Positions 50,824 through 63,298 are shown, counted from the first letter of the stretch. The stretch is DNA of 64,000 bases from Sphagnum magellanicum (GCA_021904315.1 CM038914.1:23795065-23859064), one strand, 5' to 3'. Translations and numbers: made by a program. The notes: a model not told the origin generated them from the sequence alone.

Positions 50824-53800
50824 TCAAATGTTCTTCACAAATCCATCCCACTTCTGCTGTCTGCTCATCCTTGTATTCACCCTCTGCAAGCCAAATTCTT
50901 TGAGAATAGATTTATCTTTCAAGAAGTCCACCAGCCATTGTTCTGCAGACTCTTTCTGTGCAGTTCTCACAGCTGAAGCTGCATCCATCACAAGTTCCTG
51001 AGGTGTAACAGTGGCCCAGTCTATTGGCAAATGTGATCCCACAGAGTCACTTACAGCTTTTGCATATGCTCTGCTAGGATTAGGCACCAGGTCGCCTATC
51101 CCCAGAGTGATGTGTGCTCCCACTTTAATAGCCAGGAAGACCCACTTCAGCCCTTCCACCACCAATCCATGGATCTCCTCCCATTCCTTCTCTTGAAGAA
51201 TCACCTCACATCCATGCTTCCCCTCCACTTTGTGCACATGTGTCTTGTATTCACATAGAAGATGCAGTCGGAGAGCCTTCATTCCAGGCACAAACTTTGT
51301 TACCAACCTCTGCTTCATACTGGCATCATTTTTAGTGAACAACACAATGCGTGGCACTTGGTGTTGTGAGGACTTCACGAAAAAATCAATGATGTGTTTA
51401 GTCATTGGACACAACCTTTCATCCAGATGCCTAATGTGTATGCTCAAATCCTCAATCTTCTGCAAAACTATGTCCTGGTGCGAAGACATTGGGTCTTGTG
51501 GTAAAGGACGTTGCACATTGTTTCTGTTGTCTCCTGAGCTGGGCACAAGGACTTTAGAACTTTCACCAGAAAACACGGGTTTGGGGAAGGTTGAATCCTG
51601 TGCTTCCAGGATTGATGTCAATCCACCTAAGGGATTCATTGTGTGGTCATAACCCTTGGAATGTTGTAGGTCACGAAGTCGTCTTTCCACATCCTCTTTT
51701 TCCTTGCTTCCCAAGAGGTCCATGGCTGCTTCACAACTTGAATCAAGAATGACACGATCTCCTTCTTTCAATCGACTCCAAGTATGCTGGTAGGATCTCA
51801 TTCTGGACCCAGAAGCCTCGATTGCACGCTTCAAATCTTCCACAAGGACTGCTTGATATTGCCTTTGCATGAAAGACATTTGTTGCCTTACACACTCTGG
51901 TCGCACAATCCCCTCCACAAGTAAGACACCTTGGCAGCCACCTGAACTGACACAAAGTTCTTGAACATGTGTCATGACATGCTCGTGAACAATCTCCAGA
52001 GCATCGTCAAAACTCATGGAGTTTGAGCGGACCAACACATCAATATGAGTACCCACACTCCCATGATATTCCAAAACAACCTCCACCCCATTAAACACAA
52101 TGAGGATGAGGTCCTTCTCAAGGAAGTAATCAGCAGTCATGTGATTACTAGGTCCTTGAAACTTGTTGTGCAAAGAGACCTGTATGCACAACCATGACGA
52201 CATGTCAACAAACAATACTTTTCACAAATCTTTTGATTCACTTCTATCCTTGTTCCACCTAAAAATTTCAGAAAATGCAAAGTTCCCAAAACATTATATC
52301 ATCATGGTGGATGCATGGCTGTGGGCATAATTATTAACAAGAACTTTTTTCCCTCAATATTATCAATGAAGTGACTTGGAAAAGATGCAAGGTGGTAGTC
52401 AAACCTGTAACCGACAAAATAAACCAGGAGGTATGAATGTGCACTCCTGATCATCACACTGAAGCCTCCGTCCAAAGTGTACAACTTTTGTAATGTTGCA
52501 TTGGAAATCATGGTTGCTTGTTGGCCAATGCCACAGACATCCAGACTCTCTGGCTAGAGTCATGGGAATGAACAGACCATCATCAAGGGATCCAGATGTT
52601 CTCTCGAAACAGAACTCCAACCTCAACATGAGTTTCACCAAAGTCTCAGCTTTCACACTCTGCATACTTCCTCCATGACGACCAAGGTCACAAGAGGTCT
52701 TCAAAGAGTCATTCAGAATGGCTTCGAGGTATTCCCTTGTTATAAAACCATCTGCAGGAGATCCCATGGAGCTGTGATCTTTGAATTTTTCATGACTCAG
52801 CCGGATTAGGTGGCCCATGACCCCGTGACAAAACCAATGCAAATCCACCACAATGAAATCAAAATCATTGAAGAAGATGATATCTCCAGCGTCATGCAGA
52901 CATTCTGCCAGAGCTTTGCGCCTCTCCTTCACAAGCAGATATTCTGGACCAAAACCTTGAAGATATGTAATCAAGTCTGGCACCTGTGCATATTGGCAAA
53001 GGTCTGAGAATGTCTGCCAACTGATCAATGGACACTCCGGATGTTGCAATCTCCAATCTGCAAGGACAAGCCTCATCACACTACACACCTCATAGACAGG
53101 TGGTAACTTCTCAAGTATGGCCTGGGTGTTGTCTTGGATAAGACAAGCTATGGAATTAGAAGAATGAGAGGATGTTGCATTGACAGCCATGGGCTCGGGT
53201 GATAGATCTAATGCATCACGAAAATTCCTCTGCAATTGTGTGAAAATCCCCTTCGCCCAAGCAGCAAGCCCAGCAACTTTGTCAGCATGAGTCAAGACCA
53301 CATGGACTTTCGGTTTGAAGGAGACAGACTTCCGGGTATTGGAAGCAATGAATCAAAGCCAATACTCCAACTCCTGAGAGACGACTTCAGGTTGTTTCTT
53401 TGCATCCATGTACACACTGGTGAATGGGTTGCAAACAAGGAGAAATGAGGATGGGTTTCCAGTGTCGCTAAGATTGGGGAACATGAAGTCATGAAAGGCA
53501 TGGTACTCTTCTTGACCCCCCATATCCCAGATGGACAACCTTATTCCTGCATTGTTTTTCAAGCCACAGATCTCAATTCCACGTGTGCGTAGTGCAAGCT
53601 GAAGGCGTCCATGCCGTAATTTTTGAATGCTGTCATGAGATTTTATCATAAGATCTTTGCAAGGACTGAGACAGGTTTTGCGAAACTTGCTGCCAGGTTC
53701 ACTACAGCGGATGAGGATCTTTCGCAATGTTGTCTTACCTGCAAGAATCCATTACCAACAAAATGCCAATAAGCTATATAGAATGCACCATAAACTCCTC

Positions 53801-55973
53801 TGTGGCAAGGGGATTTCAAGCAGGAGAAAAACAACAAACTACAAGACTGTCCCCATTGACTTCTCCCTATTTGAGCGGTTATGTCTGCTTGCCATCGAAG
53901 GTCAAGCTGTCATGTTATGCTAGAGCCAGACTGCCATTGTCAAATCTATTACATGCTTTTGAATGTTAAAACTGTCACAGGTGATCTGCAAATCTGGAGG
54001 ATCTCAACAACTGGATTAAATCTAGAAATGCAGCCCAAGATGCAATTGCTGAAGAAGTTATGGAAGATTGTACAGGTTAGAAAAGACTGCTTTTGGACAG
54101 GAAGAAAGGTTGGCCAACAGCCCTCCAAATTCTATGTGAGACAGAGCATGTGAAGAATCACACCAATTCCATGGCACATACCAGCATATGGACCACCGCA
54201 CAAGAACACTCTTGCAGCCTGTGCCTTGGCCAGTGGAAGCTTCCTCAAACATGATTGCATGTACTTCTCATTCTTTCGTCGTTGTTCCTTCACACCATAC
54301 CAGATTGAAGAGTCTCCAAAATTGATATCTCTCAAAGTGAAATTCACGAAGAGGATATCCATAAGGGTAGGAATAACTCTCTGAGTAAGTATCCCTTGAC
54401 ATTCAGACAGGTCAAGAATTTCAAGGGATTTGTTGTCCTTCAAAGATTGTAATAGTGCACACAGCTTCTCTTCCCTCATCTCTTCCGTCAGTTCATAGAA
54501 CTGAGGAGCTTTCACTGTGAGCTCTTTTAGTGTGGAATTTCTCTGTAATAACTCAGGTAAGATTTCTGCAAATATTGCACGAGACCAACTTCCATTCACT
54601 CTGAAATGTGGAAGCACAAGAGTGAGCTTGCTAAGGTTGGCTTTTGCTTCCTGACCAGCTTCATCTGCAATCAATGGTCTGACCAATGCTTGGAGCAATG
54701 CACAGCTGCGACTACTGTCCAGTGTGTGCCCATAAGTGTCCGAGGTTTCAACTGTGAGCTCTTTCAGGGTTGAGCTTTGGAGAACCTCATGGAAAACCTC
54801 ACATTCTGCACCACACATTCTACTCCCCGAAATTGTCACATTGAGCTTGGCAAGGTCCACATTTGCTTGCTGGCCATCTGAATCAGTAGTCAGTGGTCGG
54901 ACCAATGTGAGCTGATCTTGGAATCCCTCATATGGTGCTTTATCTGACAGTTGAATCTGTAAGGTTGACATGGTACTGTTGGTGCATAGAGCTCGACAAA
55001 GTTCAGCAAATTCCAGTGATAGTGCACACAGCTTCTCTTCTCTCGTCTCTTCCCTCTCTTCATAGAAATGAGGAGCTTTCACTGTGAGCTCTTTTAGTGT
55101 GGAATTTCTCTGTAATAACTCAGGTAAGATTTCTGCAAATATTGCACGAGACAAACTTCCATTCGCTCTGAAATGTGGAAGTACAAGAGTGAGCTTGTTA
55201 AGGTTGGCTTTTGCTTCCTGACCAGCTTCGTCTGCAATCAATGCCCTGACCAATGCTTGGAGCAATGCACAGCTGTGACTACTGTCCAGCATGTCCCCAT
55301 AATGGTCCGAGGTTTCAACTGTAAGCTCTTTCAGGGTTGAGCTTTGGAACACCTCATGGAAAGCAAGATTGCATACTGCAGCAGGCATTGCACTCCCCGA
55401 AATTGTCACATGGAGATTAGCAAGGCCCACATTTGATCGCTGATGAACATATAGATCCTTAGTCAGTGGTTGCACCAATTTAACCCAATCTTGATCAGAA
55501 TTGTTGTCACTTTGAATCTGAATAGTTTGCAAAGCTTTGTTATGACATAGCAGAAAGGCAATTTCTTTTATTGCAACCTTCATCGCAATGGAAACTTCCA
55601 TCATCTGTTTTTCCGCTGGATCTATTGTCAACAATTGACTTGGGGAGGAAACATTGGTGTCGAAAGCTTGAGAAAGAGCTAAGACATCCGGTGCTTTTCC
55701 TGACAGTTGAATCTGTAAGGTCGACATGGTCCTGTTGGTGCATAGAGCTTGACAAAACTTGGTAAAACCCTCACTACAACTGAGGAACAAACCTGGGAAT
55801 ACAGAATCCAGCTCATCCGAAGGCCAAAGGTACTGCAAACAGGTGGATTCGACATTCTGCTTGTCACCTATGGACCTCATCAGCACCAGGTATCGTTCTT
55901 TGCTGATGCTGAAAGATGCTTCTGGCTGAGGACGCACATGAGTATTAGGCTTCTCTATGGCACCATAGGACAC
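50824..55973 (-). CDS. LRR-Roc-COR (ROCO, TORNADO1-like) protein, one in-frame stop
   Basis: Three exons join in phase with GT-AG introns: 54182-55973, 52405-53738 and 50824-52179. The product, about 1490 codons, has N-terminal LRRs (STLKELTVE, LKELTVKAP units), a Roc GTPase domain with P-loop GGPYAGKTT assembled across intron 1, switch II IWDMGGQEEYH, and a THAD guanine-specificity motif, and then a COR region (IIFFNDFDFIVVDLHWF). TORNADO1 of Arabidopsis has this layout and acts in plant patterning; mosses have many such genes. A TGA at 53353-53355 lies between LEYWL and FIASNTRKS in an otherwise clean frame. The frame opens without an ATG; the first ATG is at 55878-55880, so a 5' exon may be missing. 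One stop in ~1490 codons suggests a very recent pseudogene, an allele, or a base error. Confidence 0.85.
52180..52404 (-). other. ROCO intron 2
   Basis: Donor CGGTTACAG|gtttga and acceptor gcatacag|GTCTC, phase 0. No element is seen inside. Confidence 0.85.
53739..54181 (-). other. ROCO intron 1, splitting the P-loop
   Basis: Donor ATGCTG|gtatgt and acceptor cttgcag|GTAAGAC. The intron interrupts the codon for the conserved Gly immediately before the Walker A Lys (A-G-K-T-T), phase 1. Confidence 0.9.
54455..55790 (-). repeat. Internal duplication in the ROCO LRR region
   Basis: Two consecutive segments, about 55023-55790 and 54455-55022, encode the same order of LRRs (CTNxTMSTLQIQL, VTISGS, SSTLKELTVETSD, ALLQALVR, AGQEAKANLxKLTLVLPHFR, FAEILPELLQRNSTLKELTVKAP). 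Matching bases are offset by 567 bp (189 codons), preserving the frame. The first unit has extra residues in the middle. Confidence 0.85.
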
Positions 55974-56771
55974 GTCAAAGGACTCACTGACGAAATTTGA
56001 CGTTCAACTGACGTATGACGATAGGGGGAATCCTAAGAATATAAGAATCAAGCTCAGCTGGACCGGTGATCCATTTAGTGTCGGTATGTGCCATGATTTG
56101 CGTCTGGCGACTACTTCTACTAAGATTTTTGGGGTGTTTCTGAGCCAAACTCACAATAGCCTTAACATTGTATTGCGTGTATAGGCCCTATTAGAGGTGT
56201 CTTCCCGTGTGGTTTTTGCTGCCAGCTGAGGCAGACTGTCGCCATAAGGCTATTTGTTAAAAATCATTTGGAAAAACACTGACCTACACCACGGCAGCTC
56301 CCTTGCCATAACTATCCTGGATCGACTCAGTCTAGGCAGACCATGAGAGTACACTAATGAGGTTAGGGTCGTTCAAGAACTCCACACCTTGACAATAAAA
56401 TAATCACGGCCGCTGCAACTCGACATCACCCCAGAGCTCCTATTTCGATGTTGAACATTGCATCATGGTACAACTAGCTTGGAGAAGACATACGATAGTG
56501 CTTGCAGGAGCTCTGCCCCAAATGCAGATCTTACTTTCCACTTCATGTATGGTTCCTTGACGTTGTGGAGGAACCTGCTCCTATTCCGAATGAAGATGCT
56601 GTGATCCCAACAACTCTCCCCACGCATCCTGCTGCTATTACTGCCCACACGCCTCCTTCACTCTGCCAACCCCCTGTCCGTTCATCTCGAAGGCTACTAC
56701 GAGAAAACAGTCTTCGTCACTGACAACCTTGGACCTGAGAGTCTTGAGCCCTCGAGGTGGATACAAGCTGA
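55974..56771. other. Region 5' of the ROCO gene
   Basis: More GC-rich than its surroundings. A 73-codon plus-strand frame at 56502-56723 (VEEPAPIPNED, PVRSSRRLL) resembles the acidic/proline-rich linkers found near the ends of retrotransposon polyproteins, but no catalytic domain is present. The upstream exon or promoter of the ROCO gene is expected here; I see no clear TATA or start. Confidence 0.4.
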
Positions 56772-59700
56772 TAACATGGGTAGCTGACAGGTAGGGTAGA
56801 CTTGACTCGTTTGTTAAGATTTCAATATGCTGATCCAGCAGTCAACACGTTTCCACTCACCGGCCAATACATTGGGAAAATGAAAAATATTAAGCAGGCC
56901 AAAGAAAATGAATGCAGTCAGTACAAAAGTACTGCTGCGATTTTTTCCTCCAGTCTGCCCATTTGCCCCGTTTATTTTTACCTTGTCGTGCCTAGGCATG
57001 TTTTGAGTCCGTGTTATGCACGTTCTGTGCACACTAGGGGTATAAAGGGGTATGTAACATGTTGCTTGGCATGTCATGTGAGATTACAAGTGCAAAACAT
57101 GCCATATTATATGAGGTTACCAGTGCAAAACATGCCTGGGTGTCACTTGAGAAAATATGGATGGAGCAAATGGGCAGACTGGAGGAAAAAATCGCAGCAG
57201 TACTTTTGTACTGACTGCATTCATTCCCTTTGGCCTGTTTAATATTTTTCCCAATACATAGAACCCAAGGTATAGACAAAAATGATTCCTACCCAAAGGT
57301 AGGGTAGACTTGGCTACATTTTTTATGTTGCAAAAAAAACCTGCACAGTATTGTATTTTGGAGTATAAACAATTTAAGCTTAGGGCAAAGCAAGAGCCAA
57401 ACATTATCATGAGCCTAAACATCCTTGAATCATAAGGGACAGAGGGGGAGGGTTCTCCCTTTGAGGGTCTGAAAAAGTAATCTCAAGTTAATTCATCCCA
57501 AACATCTGACGTGGCTATGTAGGCCTTCACCATCAAACCATCAAATAGCATGAACTGTACAAAGCCTATTACCACATACATGATAACTTTTCAAAGCATG
57601 TATTCACATGCCACCTTGTGCAATAATAGGTGGATGATTGAGATTTTACCACCATACACAATGTAAGGATTTAAGGTTCTTATGACCATTTTCAAAAGCA
57701 AATTTGGTGAACTAATGAAAGTGGGAGGGATCTTATAGCTATAAGTAGGCATAATTTCCCTCCCCCTCTTTAGGGGTAGGTGTAAGATCCCTCCTCCTTT
57801 CTCCAAGGGATATTCATAGCTATGAGGTGCCCTCTAAACACACTACGACATTTTGGAGATGATATTTTGCACCCCGGCCCCTGGAATTTCTCCAAGTCCT
57901 TTCCATGAAAGACGTTATGAGACTAACAATTTGATCTTGTGATTGTAAGAATTACACAAAGGATATAGAATTTTGACTCTGCTGTAAAACCATATGCCTC
58001 TGCAGACAAGAAAATATGATTTTGAAAAACTTATAGTTTGTAAATACTTCCTCCAATTATATTTGTAAATTTCCACCCCAACAAATATTCCTTCTTGATG
58101 CTGATTTCTACTTGGACTAACAGTTGGATAAATATGAATATGAAATTTTCTTAACTCAATGTCATTGACAATCAATAAATTCTGTTGAACAATGTCAAAT
58201 TTCAAACCATAGCTCATCAACATACACAATCTTTCACATGTTCATATCCAGAAAATCATTTGGTGAGAAGTGTTTAGCTGGTAAGTTAGTAGCAACAAGC
58301 AGGAAAGGTAGGGGATCTTCTATCTCATCTCCTGGTATAGGACTTCACATGGCAGAGTTGCAACTTTCGAAAACAAAGTCATTAAGAGTTGCAAAACATT
58401 GGCCCAGGCAACCCTCCTGTCTAGCAAGTGTCATTCATCACAAATCATTAAAAACAGCCATTACCTTGTTCATGTGTACTTTACAACCATTTCATTACGG
58501 CCACAAATTTGTGCAATCTAATTGATTGCAGCACAAGACCTTTCCTTAGTTTATGAACCAAAATATACTTACCGTGCTGGAGGGCAAAGGGAATGCAGGA
58601 TTCAGACAAAGCACTTTGAACCTGGATTCATACATACAGGGTATGTTGTCACAGCATTCACAGTTCACTTGCTTTGAAACAGATGCAATTGAAGCTGACA
58701 AGGTTTCAGACCCTTTCATGCATCAGATCAGATGCAATATTGCATGCAAGTGTAGCAAAGTCTGGACACACCAACACCACTAAACAACAAAAATTCAAGC
58801 ATATGCTTAAAAGACTTTCAATGCTTCAGAATCTCACAAAGTTATCTACCAGTAAACAAAATTTGCAGCTTCTGTTCAGCCTTCGAAACCATAAAGGAGC
58901 AAAAGACAAAGACATCATAGAGCTGAAGTGGACATTAAAAACCTCTATGGTTCAAAGGGTTAAGCTTAATTTTGTAAGGCTTTGTGGGAGTATTGACATC
59001 CTGTCAAATTCAGAACTGCATGTGTCCCATTACAAGTCTTATTCTGGTATTCTGGTACAAATCTTGGGCCCAAAAGCTGGATTCAATGAGCAATATTGAT
59101 GCAGTCACTCAAGCAGGGACAGGTTCAGGTAGTGGCCTAAGTGCCTTCAAAGGGTTAGAAATCACGGCGTCAATTAGTCCATACTCCTTTGCCTCCTTTG
59201 CACTCATGAAAAAATCTCGGTCTGTATCTTGCACAATTGTTTCATAAGGTTGCCCCGTGTGATAAGCAAGATACCCGTTCAAATTTGCCTTGTGGTGCAA
59301 AATTTCATTTGCCTGGACCCAATGACAGCACCAGGGAAATTAAAATCAGCCTTCTGTTCCTCTAACAAAACTAAGCACGACACTTGACTGGACTCATATG
59401 ATCATCTAAACCACTGCTGCCTTTTTCCTTCAACAAAGTGAAATGGCCAGTCCTTCCAGCCTGTAACTCCCAGACTAATTCCCATTTGACCTACAACATT
59501 CAACGCTTCCACAAAGAAACTGTCCATAGACATTTATCTTCATCCAACTGATAGTTTAGACCAATGGTGTCACAGCTATCCTTCAGTGCAAGACAAAAGC
59601 AGATCAACCTGGAGAAGGCAAGAACCTAATGAACTTTTAAGGCCAGATGCACAATAATCTTCTCAAAAAAGAGTTGAGAAAAAGCTCCAAGGAGAAGAAT

Positions 59701-61108
59701 TAACTATTGTAAGAATCAAGAAATCTCTATACTCACAATTAAAGGTAACTGCAACCAGGTGAAAAATTCTTCTGTAAAAGACAGAAAAACTCCCAGATAA
59801 GGACTTAAGAACACAGGAAAAAGAAATACAAAGAAGGGAAGGAAAAGTACAAAAAGAACAATAAAACTAACACTATGAACAGCAGTGACAGTGTGTGGCT
59901 TTTTCAGGGACCATCACCATGTATGACAGTAACCTTTCTGTCACAACTTTCCCACTTACTTCATCAGTTTCCCTACAGTGGGGATAGGTCAGTGTAACCA
60001 CTAGTCTGCATACTAAGTTTCTCAGCCATGGTACATACTGGCTCCCTACACCACAGAAAAGAAAACACAGAGGGAAGAAAATGGGGGAGAAAAAGGAAGG
60101 CACATGAGGAAGAAGAAATCATAGCAGAAAAAAGGGAGAAGATGAACAAAGACCAAGCAGACCAAGTTTGCTTTAAAAAGCTCCCCACTTACAAGACTAC
60201 AAAATCATTCAATGACTCTGGATGCTTAAGTCCAGAACGAAAATTTTCTCTGTCTAAAAGACCTATAGTCCTCATTAAGAGAATCTTTACAAGATAGCCT
60301 TTATCCTTCAGAAGGACAATGAGACTAACTGTCTAAGAAATGAAGAAAACTTACAAAGCCTCAAGAACTTCTAGAACTGACTATGTATAGTGCCCAACTC
60401 AGCAGTAATAGAGACTTTGGAACAAATGAGAGGCATACAGATCATGTCAATATTTGCATACTCTGATAAAGTGTGTACATAAACAATGGCACACGAAAGA
60501 TCTCTAGGACTTCTGATTATCAATAAATCCAAGAAGTTGACTATCAATAAATCCAAGAAGCCATTAATGCTCACAAGATGTATTGGGGTATATGACACTG
60601 CAAAAAGAGTCTTCATCCAGGTACATAAAACTCTTGAAGTCCAGAAGGTCCAGGACAAAAAGACCATCCACAAACCTAGGAACTAGGTATAATCTCTGAA
60701 GCAATAACAGGGCAAGTGTTGGATTTCAAAAGTCACTTTCAAAAATCAAACTCATGGAAAAAGAAGGTAGAAATTCACTAAATAGCCTGCACACCTAGTA
60801 CCCATGGGGATACAATACCTTGTCCACAAGCACCAAAGACCAAAATTATGGATCAGATTATCTATCAAAAGCACAAACCAAGAGATTAACTGCTTGCACA
60901 ACCCTGAAACTATAGGATCCAAAAGAACTTACCTCTTATATATCGATAACCCACACATATCTGAAATTAAGAGCCCATTTTTGAACCAATGAGAACTTTA
61001 AAATGAAATTGAAATAAATGACCAAACACTAACTGCTTTTACATCTGCTCAATCTTATTATACAGAGTTCAAATCAAACAACTGCAGCAAAAGCGGAAAA
61101 GTGTTATC
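56772..61108. repeat. Segmental duplication, copy 2 (source copy)
   Basis: This matches 37611-41505 in the same orientation. The extra length is mainly the 379-bp MITE at 56874-57252. Unlike copy 1 it is continuous with the rest of the ClpP gene on its right, so it is the ancestral location. The homology ends inside the last ClpP intron at 61108, where copy 1 passes into the minisatellite. Confidence 0.9.
56874..57252. mobile_element. Long-TIR MITE, copy B (379 bp)
   Basis: The termini GGGAAAA...TTTTCCC extend as an inverted repeat of about 90 bp (including CAGTACAAAAGTACTG and TGGAGGAAAAAATCGCAGCAG-type sequence). It is flanked by AATACAT at 56866-56872 and 57253-57259. The interior has two direct copies of GTGCAAAACATGCC. 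The ends and interior match the element at 20931-21302, but this copy is far less mutated, so it is younger. The empty site is in copy 1 of the duplication. Confidence 0.85.
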
Positions 61109-63298
61109 AACATCCCATCTTGAAAGATTTAGGAGTTTGATCATATCCACCAGTCCTATAAAGGAACATGAGCCTTTCTGATCTTAGACACCCAAAGATC
61201 ATTGAGAGGTACTAAGCACAGAAGGATAGCTTTGCAGAAAGAATTGAGCCACCAAGAGACATCTGTGAGAGGGATCAAACTGGCTGCAACAAAAAATCTT
61301 GGTTTAAGCAACCTCTTACGGAACTTCCAACAGTACATGAGGAGGAAAATGATAGCCACAATTTTCACCACCAAAATTATTAGCATTATTAAAAAAATGA
61401 GGATTTCTGACTCTTCAAGATTTGAAACCTCATACCAACCTACTGAAGAAATAAGTTCAAAGAAAACTGAAGAAACACATCTCCTTTTACAGAAAAAAGA
61501 ATTTATCGCTACACTTACCCACATTGGTCATAACAAACAAACACTGAAATCTTTAAAGCTGATCTATATCAACTGAAGGAACAGCAAAAGAAGATTGTAA
61601 AGAGGAATGTAACATGGTGAGACAAAAGGTTCCCAGCTTGAGACCTTTCTCAGTATAGACAGGTCAGAAAGAAAAGTCCTTCTGTGCTTAGTACCTCTAA
61701 AAAAGAGTTCATTCAAACTAAGTCTTGAGAGGATATCTGGATTTGGAGAATAAAGATGACCATGATGGGGATTAACAAACAGGGTATAACAGCTACAATC
61801 ACAGGCACTGTGCATCATTTGGTAGATTTTAGAGGAACAGACAAACCTTACTGTTACTCTGCAGCTGAAGAACTCTTCACCTGAAGTTTTCACTTACTTC
61901 CAAGCAATCGATGGAAAGACTAGCTATAGGAGGAAGAAAATCTAAAGCAGTGAAAATGTTTAAAATGGAAGAAAGATCCAAGTAATCCATATGGGAGGAG
62001 ACAAAGATGGATAAGGAGATCTCTACCTAGGAAGAATGAACTTGATAGAGGTGAACAACATACTTTTTCTTTCAAAAAATAGGTTGCAAATCTTAGTGAG
62101 TTGAAATGGCCAACAATAAGACCCAGATTCAAAGGGAAAGAGAAAGAAGCAAATGAATCAGATTATTGGGAGATAGCTCAGTAGAGACAAGAAACAGAGC
62201 TAATTGAGCTATGAACCACAGTGATGTATGCTCTATTGATGGTTGCATAACATACATCACAGTTTCTGGGTTTAGTGGCAAAAGGATGAGAAAAGAGGCA
62301 AATGTGCACCTGTATTTCAATGTCTGTCTGTTGCCCTTGGGGACCTCCAAGTGGCTGATGAATCATAATACGTGAATTTGGAAGACTGTACCGTTTACCT
62401 GACACATCATCAAAAGTACAAGTTTACTTTTCAGTTTCTAGATACGAAAAAGAGTAGTGCAACTTGTTGTATAGTTGCTCTTCTCTAGAGCCAAGGTGAA
62501 TCACAAAAACTTTGACCTAAGTCCAAAAAGAGCAAGTTTGAAACAAACTTTTTCTTAGGATCTTTCACATTACCTTTTGTTCCAGCACTGAGTAGGAAAG
62601 CTCCCATACTGCAATGTCAGCAGTACCAACTAATCAGATATGCCTTCCCTGATTGGACAGCCTACTGTTTCAAAGTGTACACTAGGGTATCAGCTAAGTT
62701 GTAGCCTTTGAAGCATGTCAGGGTCTTGCACTCACCCATAAAGGGACACACCTTTCTGTTTGAAAGCAGCTATGGGCACTTTTGTCAGTTGGATTCAGAT
62801 TGAGACTCACTTTTGCAGGTCAAAGTCTCATGCACAACAATCTACATCAGTTTTACTTATTATCTTGTGAACTGGAGCCCTGAGTTTGACACTAAACGGC
62901 CCCCATAAGGAGATGAAAGGATGACACATACCTGGCAGCAAGGCCAACACAAACAGTACTGACATCTGGTCGGATATGTCTCATTGTATCAAAAACTGCC
63001 ATACCTGTTACAACACCTCCACCTATATCAAGAGAATACCAAAATACCTCTCTCTATCTTAATACTTCAAGCAAGGCTTGCAGATCACACAAGTGTGGTC
63101 CCTTAATGCTACAACAATTGTGGAACAAATTATTGCTTTGTTGACCAAAGGAGACCATAAGGACACAAGTCTGCAACTCTCCAACATCAATGCAGATTCT
63201 AGTGTGAACCCACTATTTTACATCTAATATGAAGAATCAGAATTCTGTTCACCTGCAGTAACTGAACCACCAGGGGAATTGACATATATGACAATGTC
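59109..63298 (-). CDS. CLPP5: Plastid ClpP protease subunit (ClpP5-like), 3' five exons
   Basis: Minus-strand exons 63253-63298, 62932-63004, 62574-62608, 62310-62398 and 59109-59312 join in frame with canonical GT-AG sites. They read [69 protein letters not shown], then ANEILHH ... [20 protein letters not shown] and a short C-terminal tail. The catalytic Ser (ASMGA), His (MIHQP) and Asp (TDRD) are present, so this is a catalytic P subunit of the ATP-dependent Clp protease. The sequence fits nuclear-encoded ClpP5 best. The N-terminal exons and transit peptide lie beyond 64000 or are missing. No lesion is seen. An upstream AG at 63023-63024 would add six residues in frame. Confidence 0.88.
59313..62309 (-). 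other. Last intron of the ClpP gene (3.0 kb)
   Basis: Donor ACAG|gtgcac and acceptor gtccag|GCAAATG. It is much longer than the other introns (90-250 bp). Its 3' half belongs to the segmental duplication; its 5' half (61109-62309) is unique and holds an inverted repeat. Confidence 0.85.
61205..61698. repeat. Perfect 22-bp inverted repeat around a ~450-bp loop
   Basis: The word GAGGTACTAAGCACAGAAGG lies within 61205-61226, and its exact reverse complement lies within 61677-61698. Flanking bases do not match. The loop has open frames on both strands (for example a 124-codon plus-strand frame at 61202-61576) without recognisable domains. It could be the residue of a foldback element or of a small inversion in the intron. 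Confidence 0.6.

Noticed and set aside
55878-55973. The first ~31 codons of the ROCO frame as certain protein N terminus.
   Set aside because: There is no ATG before 55880, only GTG; the true start or an upstream exon is unresolved, so the 5' limit is marked as uncertain.
56502-56723. Retrotransposon polyprotein end next to the ROCO gene.
   Set aside because: Only a proline/acidic linker-like stretch; no integrase, RT or LTR could be identified, so it was kept only as a remark.
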